Made by a program: the position numbers and the translations under genes. Positions 1 through 10,886 of a stretch of DNA of 64,000 nt are shown one piece after another. The stretch is from Platanthera guangdongensis (taxonomy: Eukaryota; Streptophyta; Magnoliopsida; Asparagales; Orchidaceae), in NCBI GenBank assembly GCA_039583875.1, contig CM077152.1, forward strand, positions 23,721,538 through 23,785,537, in the 5' to 3' direction. The first letter of the stretch is position 1; every line of letters begins with the position of its first letter. The notes beneath the pieces are model-generated. The model was not told the origin of the DNA. It saw only the letters and a list, made by a program, of their open reading frames with translations, and made no database searches.

Positions 1-889
1 AGCATGAGTGACCTAAGTTTGTTGAGTTACTACTTGGGTATAGAGGTGCACCAGACTGATCATGGTATTACTCTGAGTCAGTCACCCTATGCACTAAAGA
101 TCTTGGAGAAGTGTGGTATGGTTGGTTGCAACCCGTGCCAAGTCCCTTTGGAAGCAAGGCTCAAGTTGAGCAAGGTGAGCACTAATCCTCTCATTGATGC
201 CAGATTCTTTAAAAGTATTGTGGGGAGCCTTAGATACTTGGTGCATACATGACCCGACATTGTCTACTCTGTGGGATATGTAAGCCGCTTCATGGAGGCT
301 CCAACCACTGAGCACTTAGCAACTGTGAAACATATTTTGCGGTACATTTGTGGTACTCACAATATGAGTTGCCACTATAATAGGAGGAAAGGATAAGATA
401 AACAGTTGATCGGGTACAATGACAGTGACATGACAGGTGATGTTGATGACCAAAAGAGCATAATAGGTGTGTTGTATCTTCTCGGGAAAAGCCTAATTAG
501 TTGGCAATCTCAGAAGCAGAAGGTGGTTGCACTATCGTCTTGCGAGGCGGAATACATTGCTGCCACCACAGTAGCTTGCCAAGGTATTTGGCTCAGGCGC
601 CTACTCGGTGACTTGATGAAAAGGTTCCCAGTTGCGTCACAATCAAAGTGGATAACAAATTAGCTATATTGTCATGCAAGAACCCCGTCCTCCATGACCG
701 TAGTAAACACATCGATACTTGCTTTTCATTAGAGAATGTGTTGAAGAAGGGAAGATAACTGTGAGTATGTGCATACCAACAACCAACTTGCCGATATTCT
801 GACAAAGCCACTTGGTCGACTCAAGTTTTTGGAAATGCGCACTAAGATAGGTCTTCAAGTCGTAAAGATCAAAGACCAAGATTAAGGAG
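1..889 (+). pseudogene. Ty1/copia pol remnant: end of RT and RNase H
   Basis: This is the C-terminal part of a copia polyprotein, cut by the window edge. The first stretch (4-252) reads through the end of reverse transcriptase, with YYLGIEV and GSLRYL-type motifs. An in-frame TGA at about 250 interrupts it. The RNase H part (406-663) shows the copia hallmarks ALSSCEAEYIAA and GIWLRRLL. A frameshift near 640-665 and further stops follow, but the expected tail (KHIDT, then NNQLADILTKPLG) can be read across frames up to about 885. It once copied element RNA into DNA; now it is dead. A purine-rich tract (AAGGAGG) and an LTR start follow directly. Family assignment is firm; lineage is not resolved. 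Confidence 0.9.
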
Positions 890-894
890 GTGAA

Positions 895-1290
895 TGTTGA
901 CATTAATATTGGTGTGATTCACATTTGTAGTTTATTAATGGTTGTGTGAATTATGCTTTTATATTTTAAGTGAGCTTTTGTGACTCACATGTGTGAAGAC
1001 TAAGGGGAACCAATTTCATCTTTGCTACCTATGCATGAAGTTGGCTATATATATGTAATCTAAGTATTTGGCTATGCAGGTATTAACATGAGTTCCAAGA
1101 ATTTTGAGGATCAAATGATGTTGAGCGTAGCTGTTTCCGTGTCTGAAGTTGGAACGAGGATGAACTCCCAGGGACCGATGTGGTTGTCGTTTTCAGTTTA
1201 TTTGTTTATAATATTACAGTTTGGATCTTGTGAATGGATGAAGGTTAAATCGGTGCACGGGGAGCCGATGGTTTCGCCTGATTAAAATTT
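895..1290 (+). repeat. Start of the 3' LTR of the upstream copia element (end uncertain)
   Basis: A polypurine tract lies just after the pol remnant, and TGTTGACATT begins at 895, the usual place and sequence for a copia 3' LTR. I cannot find the second LTR or a clear CA end, so the right boundary at about 1290 is a guess. No gene is visible in it. AT-rich DNA from 1290 to 1413 shows nothing further. Confidence 0.55.
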
Positions 1291-1413
1291 TATATTCAAG
1301 GCTTAATTTTTATTAATTACTGCAATGAATTAGTTATTGTCGTGAAGGACTGGTTTCAGATGAATTATAAATTTGAGGGACTAAAATCTAATGATAAAAA
1401 GTTGAGGGACTGA

Positions 1414-1860
1414 TGTTGGAGCCGAGATTCGGTTCCACCTAGAGGTTGGACCTAGGGGTGCAGCTCACACCTACTTCTCCCAAGCCGCCCCTTGGTGAGA
1501 GACATGATTTTAGGGAATGACCATTGGCTCTAGAGCGGAGTTCCCACCTCACACCCGGAAGACCTTTGAGATCTCCCCCTCCCTAGCCAATGCCAAGCTA
1601 GGTGCCTTGGAGGATGAATGAAGAAGATGAGGAGTGGTGATATACTGATCCCTCTTCAAGGCATCCCAAAAGTCTATTTATAGGTTTTTGGGGATGGCCT
1701 ACAAATATCACAATCTCGCTGCTCTAAAATTACTGAAATACCCCGGGGCTGGTCTGCCAACAACCACATTCTGTTGTTCTGAACATCAGGGGAGAGTTAG
1801 CACGACTTTCTTAACGTTGGAAGGGGAGAAATAGGCGAGTATAATCAAACTTCGAAGACT
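1414..1860 (-). repeat. LTR-like segment read on the minus strand
   Basis: On the minus strand this follows the gypsy-type remnant at 1975-2526. It has a TATA-like box (TATAAATA at about 1682-1675) and would end in TCCAACA at 1414, as expected of an LTR end. Neither a partner LTR nor a target duplication was found. The call rests on position, TATA box and end dinucleotide only. Confidence 0.35.
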
Positions 1861-1974
1861 TACTCTCGCATGGGTGGATCTCTAAAAGAACATTGACGTT
1901 GATTCGCCAATGGATGACGTCGAACCATCGCCCGCGGAAAGCCTAGACTAGCATCTCGTGGACACCCTCTAAGA

Positions 1975-2526
1975 TCAGCGGCAATAAGGCAACGTCGGCG
2001 GGCTGGAGTGGCCTCCCCAGCACACCGTCGAAGTCGCCGGTGACGACGATGAGGTACTCGCTCCATCGATGGACTTTGTTTGTCGTCCTGACCAGCATGC
2101 ATACGTGACTGCTGAGACGATCTCGTCTGACGTCGCCACAAAGGCGAATATCTTCAAAAATACAGAGAGTTTGAAAACGTTTCTCTCTTCCCGCAGGTAG
2201 CATAGGAACCCCATGATGATCGCCACGTCGTTGGGGTTGATTTGAGTCGGGACAATGCCGAAGTACTGAAGGATCTGGCGATATTCCGGCCACAACGGAA
2301 GTCGCAAGACGGCTTCGAATTGGCGGAGAGATAGAATTATCCCACCTTCGATATAGGAATTTAGTCGTTTTGTACGCGTGAGGAGTCTTGCCGAGTAGCC
2401 CTCGACATGATGCCGCTGTCGAAACTCCTCCAAATCTCGCTCAGAGGTGACAAATTTCTTGAAGGCGGCATCGATGAAATTCGTGGCATGCGCTTGTCGA
2501 CGAGCGCTGGCATCATCCCTGACCAT
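1975..2526 (-). pseudogene. Gypsy-type transposon domain (Transposase_28-like) remnant
   Basis: A 183-residue open stretch on the minus strand. Residues about 60-125 follow the pattern of the plant 'putative gypsy type transposon' domain (PF04195): a start like YIEGGIILSLRQFEAVL, then LPLWPEY, then QYFGIVPTQINPNDVAIIMG and a final FLKIFAF. In this family the domain sits in a gag-like protein of unknown biochemical role. The remnant has no RT or integrase next to it and runs out of homology after about residue 140, where reading frames shift. It is probably the 3' part of an old minus-strand element whose LTR may be 1414-1860. Recognition is from pattern memory, so moderate confidence. Confidence 0.6.
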
Positions 2527-2603
2527 CTTGAGCGAGTTACTTTGCTGACGTCAGCATGACTCAGCATCTGTGGACTTAGACAAAATTCAATCATTAGAAC
2601 CAA

Positions 2604-3640
2604 AGGCGTTGAGTGATTAGGTATCACTCAACGCCACAACACTATAAGCTCAGCTAGACGAGAGCACAAGTTCAGTTCGACGAACTCCAGGCTCAGTTCG
2701 ACGAAGCTGAGCTTGACGAAAGCCAAGCAATCCATGCATTTGGACTTAGCCAAATTTCTGCTTCAAGGCGAGCATAAGTTCAGTTTGACGAACTGTAGAC
2801 TTAGTTCGACGAAAGGCTAAACTCAGTTCGACGAACTCCAGACTCAGTTCGACGAATGTTGAGCTCAGTTCGACAAAGCTGAGCTTGACGAAAGCCAAGC
2901 AATCCATGCATTTGTGCTTAGCCAAATTTCTGCTTCAAGGCGTTGAGAGCGTCGAGTGAGACATCAACGCCATTTGCCTTAGCAAATATTTCTGCGCCTT
3001 GGCGTTGAGAGCGTCTTCATCACTCAACGCTTTTTTCCATAACCATTGTTTTTGCTTAACTGTCTCAGCTCTTTCTTGTTCTCAGCTGAAACAAATACTT
3101 GTCTCAGTGGTTGTGCTAAGACCAACATTTGTCTCAGCAGTTGTGCTAAGACCAACACTTGTCTCAGCGGTTGTGCTGAGACCAACACTTGTCTCAGTGC
3201 TTTTGCATTGAGCTTCTCTGATGTCTCAGCTGTCTCAACGCTTTTGCCTTAGGCAAAATCTTCCTGCTTCTCTTTAGGCATTGACTGACTCATTTTGACT
3301 CTCAACCTTTTTGTTGTATGGTGTTGAGTGAGTAGACTACACTCAATGTTTTTGTACTTAGCCAAATTTTTGGCTATCTTCCAGGTAGGCTGAGATAGAC
3401 TCAACACTATAAGTTATATGGCTTTGAGTGAGCTGTCCTCACTCAATGGTTTTGTACTTAGCCAAATTTCTACTGGATAATATTGAATCCATACCTCTGG
3501 CGTTGAGTGAGCTTTTTCCACTCAACGCCTGTGGACTTAATCGATTTTTGCTATGTCCAGCTACCACTTATTGTGTCTGCATGTCCAATCAATGTGATAT
3601 GGACAACCTGCACTTAAGACCTCAAATGCACATCAAATAC
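2604..3640. repeat. LTR-like DNA with TTCGWCGAA motifs and GTTGAGTG hairpins
   Basis: No gene is visible. Two motif classes recur. TTCGACGAA, near-palindromic, occurs at least five times between 2670 and 2875. GCGTTGAGTG...CACTCAACGC inverted repeats with a short loop occur at 2606-2635 and about 3500-3530, with weaker ones near 3325 and 3425. A block of about 65 bp around 2711 (GCTTGACGAAAGCCAAGC) is repeated at 2883, 172 bp away. The same hairpin motif forms the tandem array at 4031, so this is probably upstream LTR DNA of gypsy element A. Confidence 0.6.
3101..3200. repeat. 30-bp tandem repeat, 3 copies plus a partial one
   Basis: Units begin with GTCTCAG at 3101, 3131, 3161 and 3191, exactly 30 bp apart. 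They read GTCTCAG-N2-GTTGTGCTRAGACCAACAYTT. GTCTCAG and a nearby CTRAGAC give each unit a dyad. Confidence 0.9.
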
Positions 3641-4030
3641 AGTTGATGTGTGTGACATTGACATGTTTGACTTCTCATAAATCAGGGACATTGGGTGTAC
3701 AACCTCATATTCGCTGGGTAGGACCAAGATCCTCCAAGGACCAGGATTGGGCTAGATTTGGACTTATAATTGGATCAAGTAAGAAAGCGTGTGGGAGGGC
3801 TCTCACAGTAAGTAGGCGGGAAGGCTCTCGCCCAGGGGTTGGGTAGCGCCATTTCGTCGAACGCTAGTTCGTCGAGCTCAACTCGCCGAGCTGGGCTTTC
3901 GAATTAAGGTTATGTTCGTCGAACACAGATTTTAGGCTCAGGCCATGGCGGAACCAGGGCGGGATGGAAGGCTCCCGCCCTGGGCAGGTGCAGGGGCTCG
4001 CACCTCAGGATGGCGGAAGCCTATCGGCCT

Positions 4031-4382
4031 TTGGCGTTGAGTAATGCTTCTCCACTCGACGCTCCTGCTAATCTTTGGCGTTGAGTGATGCTTCTCCACT
4101 CGACGCTCCCGCCAGCCTTTGGCGTTGAGTGATCCTTCTCCACTCAACGCTCCCGCCAGCCTTTGGCGTTGAGTGATGCTTCTCCACTCAATGCTTCTGC
4201 CAGCCTTTGGCTTTGAGTGATGCTTCTCCACTCGACGCTCCCGCCAGCCTTGAGCGTTAAGTGATGCTTCTCCACTCGACGCTCCCACCAGCCTTTGGAG
4301 TTGAGTGATGCTTCTCCACTCAACACTCCCGCTAGTACTTGGCTTTGAGTGATGCTTCTCAACTCAACCCTCCTGCTCAACC
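4031..4382. repeat. 44-bp tandem array of hairpin units, 8 copies, in the LTR of element A
   Basis: Units start with TTGGCGTTGAG at 4031, 4075, 4119, 4163, 4207, 4251, 4295 and 4339. Each contains GCGTTGAGTG, a loop of about 9 bases, and CACTC(A/G)ACGC, so each can form a stem of about 10 bp. The last unit runs into single-copy LTR sequence. That same junction (last unit plus following DNA) recurs at 13779, which places the array inside the LTR of element A. The open frames across the array are repeat artefacts. Confidence 0.9.
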
Positions 4383-4546
4383 CAGACCTGAAATTACCCA
4401 AATCTCCTTGGGTCTGCATTTAGCTCATCAGAACAACGGAGTTTGGCTATTGGCAGACCAGCCCAGGGGCATTTCAGTAATTTTAGGGCATCAAAAGTAC
4501 GCTTTTTGCAAACCAGATATTGAAAATCTATAAATATACCCACAGG
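4383..4546 (+). repeat. 5' LTR of gypsy element A, part left of the hAT insertion
   Basis: This aligns base by base, with few differences, to 13823-13985, including GACCTGAAATTACCC and ATTTCAGTAATTTTAG. It stops at the 8-bp CCCACAGG target site of the hAT element and resumes at 7874. A TATA-like CTATAAATA lies at about 4529-4536. Confidence 0.85.
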
Positions 4547-4561
4547 TAGTGGTGTACAAAA

Positions 4562-4830
4562 AAACCGGTCCTAATCAGTCCGGTGGGGACCGGACCGGTG
4601 AGGACCGGCTAAAGACCGGTCCCGATCGGGACCGGTCCGGTCGGTCCCGGACCGGTCCCAGAAGTCCCAAGAAGTCCCTCATTTCACTTCAAAATCTGGT
4701 CCCGGACCGGACTGGTAAAAGACCGGTCCCGGACCGGGACCGGTAAAAGACCGGTCTTTTACCGGTCTTTTACCGGTCCCGGACTGGGACTGGAACCGGG
4801 ACCGGTAAAAAGACCGGTCCCGGTAATTAA
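4562..4830. repeat. Left subterminal CCGGTCC motif array of the hAT
   Basis: About twenty copies of ACCGGTCC, GACCGGT or close variants occur in both orientations. hAT transposases are known to bind repeated subterminal motifs, so these are probable binding sites by analogy. A matching but shorter array lies at 7674-7840. Confidence 0.85.
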
Positions 4831-4837
4831 AGAGACC

Positions 4838-5186
4838 TTTGTGTCGACACTTGAGCCTTTGTGTTGACACCAAGGCTCAAGTGTCGACACCAGTTGTCGA
4901 CACCAAGGCTCAAGTGTCGACACAAAGGCCTCTGTGTCGACACTTCAGCCTTTGTGTCGACACACTGGTGTCGACACTTGAGCCTTGGTGTCGACACCAA
5001 GGCTCAAGTGTCGACACCAGTGTGTCGACACCAAGGCTCTTAACGGCTCTTTTTAGAGCCGTTTTTAACGGCTCTTTTTAGAGCCGTTTTTAACGGCTCT
5101 TTAAAGAGCCGTTTTTAACGGCTCTTTAAAGAGCCGTTGGCCTTATTGGTGGCTGGCATGGCCGGCCGGCCATGCCAGCCACCAAT
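4838..5186. repeat. Palindrome-rich block in the hAT: GTGTCGACAC array, AACGGCTCT hairpins and a 42-bp palindrome
   Basis: GTGTCGACAC, a perfect 10-bp palindrome, or its GTGTTGACAC variant recurs about ten times from 4838 to 5032, separated by CAAGGCTCAA or its complement. From 5035 to 5138 come AACGGCTCTTT...AAAGAGCCGTT hairpins, about four. A perfect palindrome of 42 bp spans 5145-5186 (centre GGCCGGCCGGCC, arms ending in ATTGGT/ACCAAT). A run of Cs (about 5305-5323) and a CT microsatellite (5337-5405) follow before the transposase. Confidence 0.9.
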
Positions 5187-5452
5187 TTTGTTTTTTTTTA
5201 ATTTTATTTATTAAATTAAATATTTAAATAATTAATTTTATAAAATTTAAATTTTATATAAAATTTTTCAAAAAATTAAAAAAATCAAATCCTATAAATA
5301 CCCCCCCCCCCCCCCTCTCTTAAAAATTTCTTTTTCATCTCTCTCTCTCACTTACTCTCCCTCTCTCTCTCTCGCTTACTCTCCCTCTCTCTCTCTCTCT
5401 CTCTCAACTCTCACTCACTCTCAAGTCTCAACTCTCAAGTCTCAAGTCTCGA

Positions 5453-7389
5453 ATGTCGTCTTCCGTATCCATGCCGGCTTTTTCCTCTGTGTCTGTCATG
5501 CACGAAGTAGTAGAACACCACTACAAGGCGGCGGTCTGAGAGAAATTCGACAAAGTGCGGATCGACGACGAATTGAAGGCGAAGTGCAAACTTTGCGGGA
5601 AGCTAATGGTCGTTGGCAGCAATACAACGCTCGTCCGGCATGTGAAATCGTGCATTTCAAAACAAGCCCTGGAGTCTATTCAAGCTCAAATTTCGACGTC
5701 CGGGCACATTTGGACATACGATCAAGCTCGGCAGCGGGAGTGACAAATGGAGAACGTCATCAAAAAGGGATTTTCATTCAGCCACTACGATGATGAAGAG
5801 ATGACATCATACATACACGAGGTACTCCAACCTAAATATCAGCAGGTAAGTCGTTCTACCACTAGACGCGATGCTTTAGCGGCTTATATGCAATCTAAAG
5901 AATATTTAAAAAATTATTTTGAAACATTTGACGGTCGCGTTAGCTTAACGAGCGACGTCTGGACAAGCGGTATATCTGAGAGACACTCATATATTTGCAA
6001 TACCGCTCACTAGATCGATCCCAATAGTTGAGAACTAAATAAAAGAATAATTTGTTTTGAAGGATTTGAATATCCGCATACTGGTAAAGCAATTTACCAG
6101 GTAATAATTAAGTGTATTAGAGAATTTAAAATAAAAGAAAAAATTATGAGTATTTCTTTTGATAACGCTTCAAATAATGCGACCGCCATAAGATATTTGA
6201 TTTCAGATTTACAACCAATGTTAAATGGAATTTTTTTCATACACGTTGCGTCTGTCACATTTTAAATTTAATTGTACAAGACAGTTTGGTTTATATGAAC
6301 GAGTACGTAATTAAAATACGAACTATGTTACGAGTTATTTACAGTTCAAAAAAAAAAAACAAGATTTTAAAAAATTTATCATTTCACAAGGTAAAAAATT
6401 TTTATGTCCTTCTTATGATATGTCTATACGCTGGAACTCAACTTATAAAATGTTAAAGCGAGCTTTGACACAAAAAAACTTATTAATAGAATTTTATAAT
6501 AGTGTAGAAGCACATGATTTAGGTGCGTCAGATTGGGCGGTCCTCGAAGATTACGTAAATTTATTAGAATGCTTTTATCGATCAACAACGATTCTATCCG
6601 GAGTTTATTATCCTACTTTCTCATTAGTTATTGAAAATATTTTATTAATTACTGAAACGTTTAAAACATACAAAACAAATGAAATGTGGCGTCCGTTAAT
6701 ATTAGTAATGGAGGATAAATTTTTAAAATATTACAAAGAAATGTCACTCATGTTTTCATGCGCCGCAGCTTTAAACCCTTTAATGGGTGTGGACGGGGTA
6801 GAAAATTTTATATAAGAAATTAATCGAAATTTAAATTTAAACGAAACAGATAGTGATTTTGTTAATTTAAGCGTTTCAAAATTTAATTCTGATTTTACCT
6901 GTTTCTATAATTATTATGATAATATGTATTAATCGCGACCTCGTGAAGAATCCACCCAACCTAAAACAAAAGATATTTTAAAAAATAAACTTTTAGAATT
7001 AGCCTCTAGAAAAAAATAACGAACTTCAAGTACTATAAATGAATTAGGTTTATATACAAAAATACAATTTCAAGATTATATGACCGCAAGCGAAATAGAA
7101 ATTTTTGATATTTTAAAATGGTGGAAAACTAAAACAAATATTTATCATATTTTGGCCTTAATGGCCCGGGATTTACTAACAATCCAAGCTAGTACTTTAG
7201 CTTCGGAGTCTGCTTTTTCTTTGAGTGGCAGGATTCTGAACGAGCGAAGAAGCCGTTTGAATGAGGAATCTTTGGAGATTTGCATTTGTTATAAGGAGAA
7301 GGCAACATGTCTCGTCTATTGAAGATAGTGAGTCCGAAGTAGAAGACGAGATGAATAGCTTAAGTTTGGGAAGCTCGACAGAAGAATAA
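5453..7389 (+). pseudogene. hAT transposase pseudogene (BED finger, RNase H-like core, hAT dimerisation domain)
   Basis: Starts at ATG 5453. A BED zinc finger begins near 5530: CKLCGK, then LVRHVKSC. The tryptophan expected before EKFDKV is a stop (TGA, 5537-5539). The catalytic region can be followed by SDVWTSG (near 5960), SFDNASNN (near 6165) and IRWNSTYKM (near 6425). The C-terminal dimerisation domain at 7105-7270 has FDILKWWK, then ASTLASESAFSLSGR and NERRSRL. Further stops and frameshifts occur at about 5740, 6012, 6240, 6815, 6932, 7018 and 7290. The protein would have cut and pasted the element. It resembles plant RICESLEEPER-type hAT proteins. It cannot be functional as it stands. 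Confidence 0.93.
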
Positions 7390-7673
7390 TTAGGCAAAAT
7401 GTATTTTATTTTTCATTTTATTTCAATTTTGAATATTTAAATGTAATTTTCATATTTTATTTTAACTTAAATGTAATTTTCATTTTCGTTCAATGTTATT
7501 TTATTTTTGTCATAATGTAAAATGCAAATTTGTAATTCTATTTCATTTTTAATAAAAATTAAATTTTATTTCACTTTGAATTTTATTTCATTTTTAATAT
7601 AAATTTAGAATTTAAAATTTTAATATATATATAAAAAATTAAATAAAAAAATATATATATAATTAAATAAAAA
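7390..7673. other. AT-rich 3' untranslated part of the hAT
   Basis: Very AT-rich DNA with repeated ATTTTATTTCATTTT-like stretches. No reading frame or other feature is seen. Confidence 0.6.
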
Positions 7674-7865
7674 AAACCGGTCTGGGACGGGTAGGACCGG
7701 TTAGGACCGGTCCTACGGTCCCGGCCGGTCCTCCTCTTGAGCAGGAAAACCGGTCCCGGACCGGGACTGGTTTCACTAGAACCGGTCCGGGACCGGCAAG
7801 GAAAAAGACCGGTCTTTTAAAAGACCGGTCCGGGACTGGTAGGGCAGTCTTTTTGGGCAGGACTG
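7674..7865. repeat. Right subterminal CCGGTC array and right end of the hAT
   Basis: ACCGGTC and GGACCGG motifs recur about ten times, mirroring the left end. The terminal 19 bases pair with the left end as an imperfect inverted repeat. Confidence 0.85.
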
Positions 7866-7873
7866 CCCACAGG

Positions 7874-8127
7874 ATACCTCAGAAGGCAGATTTCCTCATA
7901 CTCTCATTTTGCCTTCTAGAGCTTTTCGAGGTACTCCTGGCCCAGCAATTGGCTTTGGAGGGGAAGCGCTTAGAGAACTTTCGGGTTAGTGGAGGGACAT
8001 CCCAGCTGAGGCTTAGGGTCAGTTTCCAGTTATTTGTGGCTAGTTTTGGGTCGAGGTTTGGGAGAAATAGGTGTCAACCACACCCAAAGGTCCAAACTCT
8101 CGTTGAGGACAGTTTTTGGCTTCAACA
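7874..8127 (+). repeat. 5' LTR of gypsy element A, part right of the hAT insertion
   Basis: Aligns with 13984-14238 and ends in the same GGCTTCAACA. Sequence after it (TTTCTGATGCGG) differs from that after the other copy (CCCCCATGATC), which fixes the LTR end at 8127. I did not find a convincing tRNA primer site immediately after it. Confidence 0.85.
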
Positions 8128-8185
8128 TTTCTGATGCGGTGAGTGTGGATCGTGGCTGATATAAGAAAATCTCAAGTCAAGTCTT

Positions 8186-8834
8186 ATGGCTAGAGGTGAA
8201 GGAGAAGGAGCTGGCTCGGGAGGTTCTCTCTCTCGGGGAAGTGGGGTGACGTTGGGGATGTTGGAGGACTTCAGGCGAGAAGTCTTGCAGACCATCCACT
8301 TGGCCTTATCGGCAAGAGGAGAGTGGGAGAATCCTCAGGTCCTGGTGGAGGCTGCTCTGTCACTGGGCAAGAACGCTCCCGGACAGCGCTCCGAGAAGGA
8401 GGTTTCGGCAGAGGCGGCGGAAAGGGATGTCCCCAGGCGGGAGCTGTTCCCGGGACAGACCAGTGCGGACAGGGCGAGCGAGCCGAGGTCGTGCGAATAG
8501 CCCTCTCGACAGGCAGGGGGCAGGAGCCCCTTCAGTGAGCTCATCATCTCAGCTCCGGTTCCGGAGGGGTTCCGGGAGCCAGAGATGACCTACTATACGG
8601 GGAGGGACGACACCACGCATCATGTACAGTAGTTTGAAGATGTCGTCTCCATAAGTCAAATGTCAGATGCCTTCAAGTGTAGGCTCTTCACAATCACTAT
8701 AAAGGAGAAGGCCAGGGAGCAGAGTGCTTGTTTGCCATCAAGCAGAGGTCGGAGGAGACGTTGTGACACTATGTTGATAGGTTTCAGGAGGAGATTCTGC
8801 AGGTACAGGAGATCCTGGGGTACACGGTGATGCT
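8186..8834 (+). pseudogene. Gag of gypsy element A, N-terminal part (split by element B)
   Basis: Opens with ATG at 8186 and a Gly/Ser-rich leader followed by VTLGMLEDFRREVLQ. It stops at 8498 in this frame. Homology to the retrotransposon gag domain resumes from about 8555 (VPEGFREPEMTYYTGRD, then FEDVVSISQMSDAFKCRLF and KEKARE) and runs to GYTVM at 8834. There the Tekay-like element B is inserted. The frame continues at 13497 (LAFTLGLRP) after one ATGCT copy is removed. Gag would form the particle that packages the element RNA. Stops and at least one frameshift (near 8720-8750) disable it. Confidence 0.85.
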
Positions 8835-10643
8835 TGTAACATCCCAGTTTTTAGTGTCTTTGGAAGATATCGCCCGACGGTAGTAGTTACCGCCCGGAGG
8901 TAGCTTAGTGTTGAGTGGTGACAAGCTGAGAGCGTTGAGTGGCCAGGCGCTGAGAGCGTTGAGTGCTAGCGCGCAGCGCTAGCTAGGTGCCACTCGGCGA
9001 TAGCTCTGTTTCGTCGAGCGTCGATCAAAGATCTGTTCATCGAGCGCTGGAGGATTACCGCGCGGCAGTAGTAGCTATCGCCTGGCGATATCCCTGTTTC
9101 ATCGAATGTCTAACGAAGTGCTTAGTTCGTCGAACGCTGAGTTTTCAAGAAAACGTCGAGTTCTCGAGAAAAACTCTACTGCACGGTGTTAGTATTATTG
9201 TCGACGTTAGCGAGACATTATTTTCTGGTCGAGCGCTCGGGAACCTACCGCTCGGCGGTAGGTAGTTACCTCTCGGCTGTAGCGGACAGAAGCAGTTCCG
9301 TCATTTGGCTTTATAGCCATCCGATTTCATTTAGCATTCGATCTTAAGGCCCAAGACTCTCTTCCAGAGTGCATATAAGGTGCTGAGAACCTTATCCCTT
9401 CATCTTCTTTCTCCTTTTTGAGTGAAGGCTAGGGTTTGAGGTTAGAGTGAAAGAAGGAAGACGAGAGCTTTCTTCCGCCATTGACGGAGCTTCAGACCTC
9501 CGATCGTCGTTCCGAGGCCAGATCCGTGAATAGTATGCAATGGCGCTTATTTTCATCTGTACAAAGCAGGGTTTCATGGATAATAAGAGGAGTCGAAGGG
9601 TAATGACATTTCTCCTCTCAGTTATAGGATGCATGCAGGGCATCTTTTCCTTTTCTTGATTTTATTTCAAGCATATAGGCGCCAGATCTCTCAAATGAGA
9701 GGGATTTGGGTTGTCATGGTTCAAGAGGAGCCACCAGGTCGATTGTGTCCGTTCCCGACATAATATTGCATTAGAGATCCGCTCCGTTAGTGGATTAGGC
9801 ATTGTGGGTGAAGCCGCAGTCGCGACCGTTAGTCCGACTTGGTTATGTTGCATAGAGACAAGATGTCGTTTGAGCTATTGTATGTTTCCCCCCTCATTTC
9901 GCATGAGTACGCGTATGCGGAACCGGACAAGGTTAGCTCCATTGTGACGGTAGATGGTTTCCTTGGGGCACGGTAACGTTAATCGGAACCGGACAAGGTT
10001 AGATCCGTTGTGACGGTAGATGGTTTCCTTGGGGCACGGGGACGTTACAGTACGAACGGTGGATTTGGGTGGGAAAGGCATGGGATTGTGATGTGCTAAG
10101 GCGTGATTTGTCTTGCGGTCGGCTGGCTAGCCCGTGACGTTGCAAAGTCATGTGTGGAGAGTGTCCCGACGAGACAAGTCCCCCTTCTATGGAACTGACA
10201 AGAATGCCGAGCTTTGGGCAAGCCCGGACGATTCCAGCTGGGTCCCGTTGGGTCTCCTTCGGTGGACTTGATCCCGATATTGGAGCCGGGCCTGGGTCGT
10301 CGCGACGGGTGGGGTCTAGCAAGGTTTCTTATCGGTATGTTTGTGTGGCGGCTTGTATGTCGTTTGGGGGAATTTAGAGTACCCTTGTGCTTGCGGTTTG
10401 TATACCGTTTGAGGGAATTTAGAGTACCCTTGCGTTTGCGGCTTGAACGTCAATGGGGAATTTAGAGTACCCGATGTGATGATGTGTTAGAAGCATATGC
10501 TTTAGGGTGCCTTGGGTGAAACCCGAGATTGCATTCATGCTGCATTGTAGGCCCCTTTTATTATATGCTCAACATAGAAACGTGTTTGCTATATGCGACA
10601 TCCATACCTGTTTTATAGCTTTACATGTTATTGTATTTTGCAT
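8835..10643 (+). repeat. 5' LTR of element B, 3' truncated
   Basis: Aligns with 11133-12966 of the 3' LTR and stops matching at 10643 (TATTTTGCAT), so the deletion removed about 500 bp of LTR end. It contains TTCGTCGAACG and GTTGAGTG motifs (8920-9140), a TATA-like GCATATAAGG at 9371-9380, a 66-bp direct duplication at 9919-10050 and about three ATTTAGAGTACCC repeats at 10370-10475. Confidence 0.9.
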
Positions 10644-10647
10644 GTCT

Positions 10648-10886
10648 TCGTCATGATGAAAGCCTTGGTGGAGGCTAGTGTGGTGATTGAACCGTCGACG
10701 GTGCCGGTAGAAGAGGATTTGAGGACGAAAGTCCGTTCGGTGGGCATAGAGGATTCATAAGTTCAGCAGTTATGGAACAAAGAGGTGAAGCTCGTAAAGG
10801 TGCGTTGGGACAACTATGGGCGAGACGAGTTCTCTTGGGAGAGTGAGCAAGCAATGCGCGAGGACTATCCGGAGTTATTTGCATAG
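10648..10886 (+). pseudogene. End of gypsy pol (chromodomain-side C-terminus) of element B
   Basis: The frame ending at TAG 10884-10886 reads KLVKVRWDNYGRDEFSWESE and then MREDYPELFA, the characteristic end of chromovirus polyproteins, where this segment follows integrase. One in-frame stop (TAA near 10757) precedes it. Everything upstream in pol is deleted. DNA from 10887 to 11132 is 3' untranslated sequence with the polypurine tract. Confidence 0.85.

Larger units (their letters stand above)
4547..7865 (+). mobile_element. Complete non-functional hAT DNA transposon inserted in the LTR of element A
   Basis: The element is flanked by perfect 8-bp copies of CCCACAGG (4539-4546 and 7866-7873), the duplication length of hAT transposons. 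Its ends are imperfect inverted repeats: TAGTGGTGTACAAAAAAAC on the left and, read inward from the right, CAGTCCTGCCCAAAAAGAC. Both subterminal regions carry dense CCGGTCC/GGACCGG motifs. The centre holds a broken hAT transposase. The interrupted LTR reads through once the element and one target copy are removed, as the uninterrupted copy at 13779-14238 shows. Confidence 0.95.

Noticed and set aside
4031..4382. Resemblance of the 44-bp hairpin array to a CRISPR array
   Set aside because: Units are contiguous, with no unique spacers, and they lie in an LTR of a plant retroelement.
3938..4419. Minus-strand frames with repeated SGEASLNAKGWRER phrases
   Set aside because: Translation of the 44-bp DNA array, not a protein repeat. 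44 is not a multiple of 3, so the frames shift between units.
9711..10465. Small frames in the element B LTR, repeated near 12527-12769
   Set aside because: LTR sequence; the same frames recur in the partner LTR with stops and shifts.
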